From Dehalococcoidia bacterium (GTDB lineage: Bacteria > Chloroflexota > Dehalococcoidia > GIF9 > UBA5629): a DNA stretch of 64,000 nucleotides. Shown here one piece after another: positions 50,217 to 58,600 of this stretch. The notes below the pieces were generated by a model, which saw nothing but the letters and a program-made list of their open reading frames with translations, did not search any database and was not told where the DNA came from. The DNA lies in assembly GCA_041653995.1 (NCBI GenBank), contig JBAZEK010000005.1, positions 39,957 through 103,956 of the forward strand. Direction: 5' to 3'. The translations under genes and the position numbers were made by a program. The number at the start of each line of letters is the position of its first letter. The stretch's first letter is position 1.

Positions 50217-53200
50217 ATGAGGACGAAGAGTATCTCTCAAAAGAAACAGGACGGCAAAATTCGAATCCCCAGAAGGAAGCCCGTCAAGCAAAATTCCGGA
50301 TTATATTCAAATGTTATTGAACAACTGACAACAGGCTATGTGCTTGGCCGGATCATCTGTGACGATAAGGGAAAACCTGCAGATTTCTTGCCTCTGGAAA
50401 CAAACGGGGCCATCCACAGCTTACTCGGCATACAACCACGGGCAAAGATAACCAGGAAAATTATCGAACAGATATTCCCCGACACTGAAGGCCGATGGAT
50501 CGACATTTGCGGCAAGGTTGCTCAGGCAGGAAAACCCTTGCAATTCGAGTTCTACCACAGCCTGACCAGTAAATATCTCAAAATCAATGCTTTTATCCCC
50601 GCGCAAGGGCAGTTCATTGCTTTGTTCGAAGATATAACTGAGCGAAAACGAGCAGAGAAAGCAGCAATCATCGTACGCGACCTTTTTAAAACTTGTGCCA
50701 GTAATTACAACCTGCATGATATCCTTAATTTAATCCTCGAAGCCGCCCTGAGCATTTCCGAAGCAGATTGCGGCGGCATATACCTGTTAGACCCGGTATC
50801 AGGTCATCTCAACCTGGCAATTCACAAGGAATTCGGCGCCGAATCTGCTGCAGCCATTTCTTGCTATAGTAAACAATCGCGGTATGCCAAAATTGTGATG
50901 AGCGGAGTACCCGTCTATTCGCTGCATGAAGATCGATACCCTGTCATGGACTGGAAACTGCTTGGGCAAAACATCAGGGCAGGGGCTGCAATACCCGCTA
51001 TGCACAGAAACCAGGTCGTTGCCTGCCTGAATCTGGGATTTCATAATGTGATCGAGATACCCGCAGCCATACGCCCTATCCTGGAAACGGTAGCCAACAG
51101 CATAGGAGGCGCAGTTACCCATGTCAAAGAGATCGAGCGATTGCTGGAATCGGAAGAGAAATATGGCACACTGGTGAACGAGGCATCCGATGGCGTAGCC
51201 ATCGTGCAGGACGGTGTATTCCAGTTTGCAAATAAGATATTTGAGAAAATCTCAGGTTACGCTCCTGCAGAGGCTATCGGAATGCCGCTCCTCAATTTTA
51301 TAGCTCCGGAATACAGGGACGTTGTGGGAGAACGTTACCGGGAACGGATGGCCGGCAAGGAACCACCGCCCACTTATGAAGTGCAAATTCAGTGCAAAGA
51401 CGGCACGATTAAAGATACGGAGATATCCACATCACTTGTTCATCTGCACGGCAAGCCCGCCGTCATGGCGATAGGCCGCGATATCACGGAGCGGAAGGCT
51501 ATGGAGCAAAAGCTGCGGGAGTCGGAAGAGAAATATGCAACCCTGGTCCATGAAGCTAATGATGGGGTAGGTATCGTGCAGGATTCCGTGTTCCAGCTTG
51601 TCAACCGGGCCTTTGAAGATATTACGGGCTATTCGGCTGCGGAGGCGATGGGAATGCCGTTCCGCCAGTTATTAACGCCGCAATACCAGGACATTGCAAC
51701 AAGTCGCTACTACCAACGGCTATCCGGCCAGAAACTGCCGAATATCTACGAAGTACAAATACTGTGCAAGGACGGCACGATTAAAGAAATCGAGATCTCC
51801 GCGGCTCTTATTAATTACGGTGGCCGTCCGGCTACTATGACGGTTGCCCGCGATATGACGCAGAGGAAAGCGCTGGAGAAACAGCTGCGGGAATCAGAAG
51901 CTAAGTACGCAACTGTGGTAAACGAAGCTAACGACGGAGTAGCCATCGTGCAAAATACTGTATTCCAATTCGTCAACCGTTCCTTTGCGAATACCAGCGG
52001 CTACCCGGCTGCAGATTTGCTGGGAATGCCATTCCGCCGACTGTTAACGCCGCAATACCAAGACATTGTAACAAGTCGCTACTACCAACGGCTATCCGGC
52101 CAGAAATTGCCGAATATCTACGAAGTACAAATACAGTGCAAGGACGGTTCGATTAAAGACGTCGAGCTATCCGCATCTCTAATTGATTACCATGGACAAC
52201 CGGCTACGATGACCACAGCCCGCGATATCACGGAGCGGAAGATGCTGGAGAGAAAACTGCTAGAATCAGAGATGAAATTCAGGGATATGGCTGAGATGTC
52301 GCCCGATTGGATATGGGAAACAGACGAAAGGGCAAGATTTTCCTACGTAAATCCCAGAGTAAACGAGTTGTTGGGGTACAGTGTACAGGAGATGCTGGGC
52401 AGGCGTCCGTCTGAATTCATAGCTGAAGAACCTGCGAGAAAAAGTAAGGACTTAATCGATAAGCCTGGTACTGATTATCCGCCTTTCGGCTCTTCTGAAG
52501 AAAGCGTGAAGGCTAAGGATGGACACCTGGTTTTTATAGGGACTCGCGCCATCCCCCTCTATGACAGTCAAAATCGGTTCAAAGGATACCTCGGCATAAG
52601 CCGCGATATCACGCAGAGAAAAAAACTTGAGCGCCTGCGCATGCTTTTCCTATCGCATGTTTCTCATGAAATGCGCACACCGCTGGCTACCCTCAAGGGC
52701 TTTTCCTCCACGATGCTGGCATCGGACGTAACATGGACCGAGGAGGAGAAGCAGGATTTTCTGCAGACTATGGACCGGGAGATCGACAGGCTCACACGTT
52801 TTATCAACGCGTTGATGGACTTATCACAACTGGAAATGGGAATTTTCAAGCTTAACAGGCAATACTGCCATATTGAAGACATTGTAAGTGAAATAAAAAC
52901 CGCGCTGCTGACCCTTACCCATGATCACAGCCTTAAACTAATAATCCCCTCAGACCTTCCCGTAATCTTCGCTGACTGTTTGCGCCTCGGCCAGGTTATT
53001 ACCAACCTGGTGGACAACGCGACCAAATATTCCCCACAGGGCAGCCCTATAGTAATCAGCGCCTCCATCGTTGATAACAACCTTATCATTTCGGTTACCG
53101 ATAAAGGCCCCGGCATATCAACCAACTCACAGCCATTATTGTTCGATAATTTCTTCCGGGAAAAATCTGCCTTAACTGAAAAAAAGAGCGGGATGGGGCT

Positions 53201-53318
53201 GGGTTTGGCTATCTGCAAAGGCATTGTCGAAGAGCATGGAGGTAAAATCTGGATTGAGAGCCAACACAGGAAAGGATCAAAATTCAGTTTCAGCATTCCA
53301 CTGATAAGTATAGTATGA
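50217..53318 (+). CDS. Multi-PAS/GAF histidine kinase
   Basis: A 1033-residue kinase with no transmembrane helix, so probably cytoplasmic. Order: PAS at about 30-140, GAF at about 150-300, then four PAS domains at about 310-430, 435-555, 560-680 and 690-805. The HisKA domain has the phospho-acceptor in SHVSHEMRTPL near residue 817. The HATPase domain has VITNLVDNATKYS, DKGPGI and GMGLGLAI. The third and fourth PAS repeats are about 372 bp apart and share a nearly identical stretch of about 115 bp (see 51660 and 52032). A response regulator gene follows 54 nt downstream, its probable partner. Confidence 0.93.
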   Translation: MRTKSISQKKQDGKIRIPRRKPVKQNSGLYSNVIEQLTTGYVLGRIICDDKGKPADFLPLETNGAIHSLLGIQPRAKITRKIIEQIFPDTEGRWIDICGKVAQAGKPLQFEFYHSLTSKYLKINAFIPAQGQFIALFEDITERKRAEKAAIIVRDLFKTCASNYNLHDILNLILEAALSISEADCGGIYLLDPVSGHLNLAIHKEFGAESAAAISCYSKQSRYAKIVMSGVPVYSLHEDRYPVMDWKLLGQNIRAGAAIPAMHRNQVVACLNLGFHNVIEIPAAIRPILETVANSIGGAVTHVKEIERLLESEEKYGTLVNEASDGVAIVQDGVFQFANKIFEKISGYAPAEAIGMPLLNFIAPEYRDVVGERYRERMAGKEPPPTYEVQIQCKDGTIKDTEISTSLVHLHGKPAVMAIGRDITERKAMEQKLRESEEKYATLVHEANDGVGIVQDSVFQLVNRAFEDITGYSAAEAMGMPFRQLLTPQYQDIATSRYYQRLSGQKLPNIYEVQILCKDGTIKEIEISAALINYGGRPATMTVARDMTQRKALEKQLRESEAKYATVVNEANDGVAIVQNTVFQFVNRSFANTSGYPAADLLGMPFRRLLTPQYQDIVTSRYYQRLSGQKLPNIYEVQIQCKDGSIKDVELSASLIDYHGQPATMTTARDITERKMLERKLLESEMKFRDMAEMSPDWIWETDERARFSYVNPRVNELLGYSVQEMLGRRPSEFIAEEPARKSKDLIDKPGTDYPPFGSSEESVKAKDGHLVFIGTRAIPLYDSQNRFKGYLGISRDITQRKKLERLRMLFLSHVSHEMRTPLATLKGFSSTMLASDVTWTEEEKQDFLQTMDREIDRLTRFINALMDLSQLEMGIFKLNRQYCHIEDIVSEIKTALLTLTHDHSLKLIIPSDLPVIFADCLRLGQVITNLVDNATKYSPQGSPIVISASIVDNNLIISVTDKGPGISTNSQPLLFDNFFREKSALTEKKSGMGLGLAICKGIVEEHGGKIWIESQHRKGSKFSFSIPLISIV
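51660..52165 (+). repeat. Recent tandem PAS duplication within the kinase gene
   Basis: Two copies of a stretch with AACAAGTCGCTACTACCAAC and the ATCTACGAAGTACAAATAC motif differ by only a few bases, 372 bp (124 codons) apart. Confidence 0.8.
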
Positions 53319-53378
53319 CTGCTTTGACTATCTCTATAACGGAGAGAGAAACATTATAAATCATCTGGTAAATTGAGA

Positions 53379-54071
53379 ATGGGCGAGCCAAAGATACTCA
53401 TAGTTGAAGATGATCCTGCCCTGCTCAAATTCCTGCGCGCCAACCTGGTTGCCCGCGGCTATAATACTAATACCGCAATGGACGGCGTAAAAGCACTGGA
53501 GGAAATAGAAAAAGATTTACCGGAACTGGTATTGCTGGATATAAACCTTCCCCGCATGAACGGATTGGAAGTCTGTAAAAAGCTCCGCGAATGGACAAAT
53601 GTTCCCATACTCGTGATCAGCGCTCGAGGTGATGAAAGCGACAAGGTGACCTGTCTGGATCTGGGCGCTGATGATTACCTGACCAAGCCATTCGGCATCG
53701 AAGAACTGCTGGCAAGGATAAGGGCTATATTCCGCCGTAGTAAAACGACCGATAACGGTATCGACCATCCAACGTTCGTCAGCGGCAGTTTTATATTTAA
53801 TTTCGCCTATCACAGGGTAATCGTATCAGGCAATGAGATCGATTTGACACCCACAGAATATAATACGCTTCGTGAATTGGTGAAAAATGCCGACAGGGTG
53901 CTGACCCAGAATATGCTGCTGGGAAAAGTCTGGGGCCCCGAGTATATTGGCTCCAGAGAGTACCTCCATGTAATCATCAACCGCCTGCGAAAAAAAATAG
54001 AGCCTGATATGGCCAACCCCACATTCATTCAAACAGTGCCGGGCGTTGGCTACCGCTTTCAAAGCTACTAA
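53379..54071 (+). CDS. OmpR-family response regulator, first copy
   Basis: A 230-residue regulator (ATG 53379; a TTG 6 nt upstream is the alternative). The receiver domain covers residues 3-118 with the phosphorylated Asp in VLLDINLPRMNG near residue 53 and Lys in YLTKPFG near 104. The winged-helix domain covers about 130-228, ending in RLRKKIEPD and TVPGVGYRF. It lies 60 nt after the kinase gene, so the pair forms a two-component system. It is related to the regulator at 54762 and the two may bind similar sites. Confidence 0.93.
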   Translation: MGEPKILIVEDDPALLKFLRANLVARGYNTNTAMDGVKALEEIEKDLPELVLLDINLPRMNGLEVCKKLREWTNVPILVISARGDESDKVTCLDLGADDYLTKPFGIEELLARIRAIFRRSKTTDNGIDHPTFVSGSFIFNFAYHRVIVSGNEIDLTPTEYNTLRELVKNADRVLTQNMLLGKVWGPEYIGSREYLHVIINRLRKKIEPDMANPTFIQTVPGVGYRFQSY

Positions 54072-54162
54072 CTAACACACAGGTCTTTTACCACATTCCC
54101 TTAAGACCATCGCCCTTGACACAACTGCTATACTAAAAATCATCGTTTGGGAGGATGGTCTG

Positions 54163-54402
54163 GTGAAACGTAAATATATAACCCTAACTTTATGTACAGA
54201 CTTAGAAGATGATGTATTGACCGGAACGAGTTCAGATATGGGGTATAAATTAGACTTCGCACTCAGGCCAACCACTGATTACATACCAGATGCCCTGAAT
54301 AGAGCGGGATATGGTCAGGGGTGGAGTATAATTTCTCATTCTCTATCCTTTGTAGATAATCGCTGTATTCTCTCCATTCTTTTGAAATCAAATCACATAT
54401 AA
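54163..54402 (+). CDS. Small hypothetical protein
   Basis: A 79-residue frame starting at GTG with GGGAGG 8 nt upstream; the content (MKRKYITLTLCTDLEDDVL...) has no recognised domain. An opposite-strand frame overlaps its end, so the strand call rests on the ribosome-binding site. No signal peptide is evident. Confidence 0.4.
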   Translation: MKRKYITLTLCTDLEDDVLTGTSSDMGYKLDFALRPTTDYIPDALNRAGYGQGWSIISHSLSFVDNRCILSILLKSNHI

Positions 54403-54642
54403 ACCCGTCACAGAACATGTACCAATTATCTTTGGGGCATTTGAATCTATATGAATCTAACATAAAATCCTCAGTTTTATTCAAACATACAAATTGTATT
54501 TAACTCAATAGAAAATGGCGCACATACTATTGTAAAATGCGGGATTGGTCATGCATAACATGGTCAACCAAGTTAGCTACATGAATAATTTTAGCGTCGA
54601 GTGCACACACATCCTGCGCTGACGCATAGCGATACCACATAT
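54403..54642. other. AT-rich non-coding stretch
   Basis: Between the small frame and the regulatory region of the second regulator; I see no gene, hairpin or repeat of the known families here. Confidence 0.5.
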
Positions 54643-54712
54643 TTTAGTAAAATTTTAGCTATTTAGGCCTTATTTTTATCCTTTTTTTAGCCGGTATCGC
54701 ATAGCTTATATC
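54643..54712 (+). promoter_or_regulatory. TTTAG direct repeats and promoter of the second response regulator
   Basis: TTTAG/TTTAT units start at 54643, 54654, 54662, 54675 and 54686; two pairs are exactly 11 bp apart, as in PhoB/OmpR-type operators. TATATC at 54707-54712 is a plausible -10, so the last repeat lies where the -35 would be. Confidence 0.45.
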
Positions 54713-54761
54713 CTGGCAGATAGAAAGTGGTGTTAGCCCCATTTTATCAGGCAGGAGAAGC

Positions 54762-55451
54762 ATGCGTAAATATATTCTGATTGTCGAAGATGACGTTGCC
54801 ATGCTTAAATTCCTGCGGATAAACCTCGCTGCAAGGGGATACGAGGTTCGCACCGCGGTCGACGGGCCGGGAGCGCTCAAACAGGCGGAATTAAGAGTTC
54901 CCAATCTCATTCTGCTTGACCTTAACCTCCCCGGAATAAACGGCTTCGAGGTACTGGGCAGGATCAGGGATTGGTGCAGTGTACCGATACTTGTTATCAG
55001 CGCCCGCTGTGACGAAAGCGATAAAGTGCTCTGCCTTGACAACGGCGCCGACGACTATATCTTAAAGCCTTTTGGTTTGAATGAACTGCTTGCGAGGGTG
55101 AGAGCATTGTTACGACGAACTGAGACCAATCATATACAGATGAATTCTTCCAGGTTCAAATGCCGTGAACTCGAACTGGATTTCAATTCTATGCAACTGC
55201 AAAGGAACGGAAAATCGATAAAACTAACAGAAATCGAATACAGAACCCTCAAACTACTGACCATAAACGCGGGTAAGGTACTTACTCACAACATGATCCT
55301 CAGTGATGTCTGGGGAAGTGCATATCAGGATAACAATCAGTACACGCACGTCATCATCAATCGGCTGCGCAAGAAAATAGAGCAGGATATATCCAACCCT
55401 GTATTCATTCAAACAGTGCCGGGCGTAGGTTACCGGTTTTGCGCCAACTGA
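54762..55451 (+). CDS. OmpR-family response regulator, second copy
   Basis: A 229-residue regulator. Receiver Asp in ILLDLNLPGING near residue 51; winged helix from about 130 to 228 with RLRKKIEQD and TVPGVGYRF. AGGAGAAGC precedes the ATG. It has its own promoter region with 11-bp-spaced TTTAG repeats, so it may be controlled by the first regulator or by itself. No second kinase is adjacent. Confidence 0.93.
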   Translation: MRKYILIVEDDVAMLKFLRINLAARGYEVRTAVDGPGALKQAELRVPNLILLDLNLPGINGFEVLGRIRDWCSVPILVISARCDESDKVLCLDNGADDYILKPFGLNELLARVRALLRRTETNHIQMNSSRFKCRELELDFNSMQLQRNGKSIKLTEIEYRTLKLLTINAGKVLTHNMILSDVWGSAYQDNNQYTHVIINRLRKKIEQDISNPVFIQTVPGVGYRFCAN

Positions 55452-55506
55452 ATGAGTAACATATCCTCTTTCCTTTTGGTTACATTCCATCATATCCGCA
55501 TTGCTT

Positions 55507-55571
55507 TTTAGAATTATTTTAGATAATTCGCATAGCCTTTAAGCTCTTTTTTAGCACCCATCGTCTATGAT
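55507..55571 (+). promoter_or_regulatory. TTTAG direct repeats and promoter of the giant beta-helix gene
   Basis: TTTAG units start at 55507 and 55518 (11 bp apart), with further TTTA units at 55538 and 55550. TATGAT at 55566-55571 is the likely -10. The repeats cover the -35 region and share a TCGCATAGC motif with the region before the second regulator. Confidence 0.45.
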
Positions 55572-55632
55572 TGCGAGGTTAGCGTGCTCGTAACACGATG
55601 CATGCGGAGGTTGCCATATTAAGGAGGTTCAC

Positions 55633-58600
55633 ATGAATGTTCAGAGCAAATATTTCTCAGTAGTATTATTGTTGGCGCTGGTCTTACCGATACTGGGCTT
55701 CGTAATACCGCCAGGCTCGGTGGCCTCGGCAAACGGATGCGCCGGTTGGAGCGACGATTTTACCGGTGGTGCGCAACAGACCTGGACGCCTGTAGACGGC
55801 GGCGACAGCAGCACCTATTTATTTCAGAATAATCGCTACGAACTTCATACTGAAAGCAACGACGGTTCGGCAAAATTCCTTGCAAGCTATGTAAGTGCCA
55901 GTGGCACCGATTACGTAATGCAAGCCCGCATACAACGCATGGAGGCTGGGGACAACTTCCTGGCTTACCTGATGGCTCGCGCAAATACAGTCACCATGAG
56001 CGGTTACGTGCTGGGCGCCAGCTCGGATGGCTCGCATTTCTGGTTCGGTAAGCTGGTCAACGGCACATATAATGAACTGGTACAAGATTATATAGAGGCA
56101 ACGACCTTCGATCCGGCCGATTTTCAGCTTAAATTTGTCGTGGCGGGGAATAACCTTTACGGCAAGGTTTGGACAACCGGCACTCCGGAACCCGACCACT
56201 GGCAGATCATCAAGGCGGACGCCTCCTACAGCACAGGAGTCGGCGGTGTCCTGATAGCCACCTATCCCACCTTCGCCTGGAATGTTGTGCAGGCGGCTTA
56301 TAAAGAGGTTTCACTAACCTGCCTGACCAAAGCTACGGTATATGTGGACAGCACCTGGGCAGGCAAGTCCGCCGGCGAATACGTGGAGCTTCCCGGAGGC
56401 GGCACGGGCATTATCGGACATAACGCGTTCGCCACCATTCAAACGGGTGTCAACGGGGTGGACGCCGGCGGTACGGTGAACGTGGCGGCGGGGACATATA
56501 ATGAAAACATATCGATAAATAAATCAATCTCACTATTTGGCGCTAATAAGGCCACAACTGTCATCAATGGTGACGGTTCAGGGATTGTTGTAACTATAGT
56601 CGCAAATAATGTAAATTTTTCCGGATTTACAGTTCAGGGTTCAGGCAATAATCCTCTTGAGAATGCCGGCATGATTCTTCAAGGTGTTACCGGATGCACC
56701 ATAGACAACAATATCATAAGTAATAATGCCAGCGCCGGTATCGGTCTACAAACGGCGAATAATAATATGGTAACCAACAATACACTGGATAATAACTTCG
56801 TTGCGGGGATAGCGTTGCTCGGATCTTCCGACAATACCATTCAAGATAATAATTCCAGTAATACGAAGTTGTTCACAGGTACTGACTATGGTTACGGTAT
56901 CGTACTGGACGCCGTCAGGGGAGCTACCCCCCCAACCGGCAGTATATTCTCTACCGGGAATACGATAAGCGGAAATACTTGCTCAGGAAATGCTCAAGAT
57001 GGTGTTTATCTTGGGTGGAATTGTCATACCAATACCATTACCAGTAATGCTATTAATAATAACGGTAATGACGGTATTTACCTGTGGAAATCAGGAACAA
57101 ATACCGTTACCGGAAATACTATCACCGGCAATACAGCAGAAGGTATCCAACTTATGGCCAGCCCGGATAATACCATAACTGGCAATACCATTACCGGCAG
57201 CAATAACGGGGTGCTGATAAGGAGCGGACATGTAGAATATGCATATCCTGCACCTCTGATATCGAGCGGCAATAGCATTAACCATAACAATATAAGCGGA
57301 AATACCTCATACGGTGTTGTTTATCAGGATAATGCCGACTATACAGACGATGATAATATCTCAATTGATGCCGTCAATAACTGGTGGGGCACCATCAACG
57401 GTCCGGCACATGCTAAAAATGTGTTTAATATCGGCTCCCAAGGCAATCCCGTCAGCGACTATGTTGGTTTCGTCCCGTGGCTGAGCAGCGCCGGGGGCGC
57501 AACATTCACCGGCCCGATATCCAACGGCACAAATTACTACTCCAACTTTGCCGACGCCATAGCCGGGACAACTGAAGGCGGCACCCTCAACGCCGCAGCG
57601 GGGACGTATACCGAACAGGTGTTGATACAGAAGTCACTCAGCATCATCGGCGCGGGCAGTGCAACAACGGTAATCAAGGCGCCCGCGGCGCCAAGGGCCG
57701 GATCGGTCGTACAGGGAACCTGGACCTGGGACTACGTCGTGGCAGCGTACCCGGGCAGCGGCACCATAGATGCGCATATCGAAGGCTTCACCATCGACGC
57801 CAATAATCAGAACAAGACCGCAGGCACCACTGCCTTTGCGGGAGTATTTTTCAGGGACGTCAAGGGCAGCCCCGGCACAGCCGGCCTTTACTCGTGCGCT
57901 ATAGAGGGATTCCCGTCGACGCCGGATTACGAGTGCTTCGGCATCAAGGTATATGGCGATTCCCAACTGACGATAGATAGCAATACCCTGACCGACTATA
58001 CCCGCGATGCCATCAGTGCAAACGGCGATGCCGGCGCGCTGGACGACCCCCTGGTAACTATAAGCAACAACGTCCTGACCGGCTCTGCAATTCCTTTGAA
58101 CGGCATCTCCCTCAGAGATGGCGCAACCGGCACGGTGACAGGTAATACAGTGACCGGCCACACGCGCTCCGGCCCCTGGGCCGCGGTCGGAATACTCGTA
58201 TATACTTCCAATGATGCCGTTATCAATAACAATCTGGTAGAAAACTGCTTCTACGGCATAGACGTACATGAATCAACCGGGACTACAGTCAGCAGTAACA
58301 CGTTGACACATACCATAGCGAGGCACATGACCATAGACAGTTCCAACAACTGCCTGATATCCGGCAATACCATCAACGGAACAGCCGCAGGGACAGAGGA
58401 CACGGCCATCAGTCTCGTAAACAACAGCACTGGAAATACGGTTGGCGGAGCAGCACCCGCTGACGGCAATACAATCAACATGGCTACCAGCGGCACAGGC
58501 AACGGATACGTAATATACGTTCAGGCTGATGTCAACGCCGGCAGCAATACAATCCAATACAACAGCATCACCGGCGGCAAGCGCGGCGTACAGTTTGACG

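Noticed and set aside
50190..50275. tRNA-like pieces (TTTAGCTCGGCCGG and TTCGAATCCCC)
   Set aside because: The arms do not pair: the T-arm partner of CCCC is AAAA-like, and the stretch lies in the start of the kinase gene. Chance resemblance.
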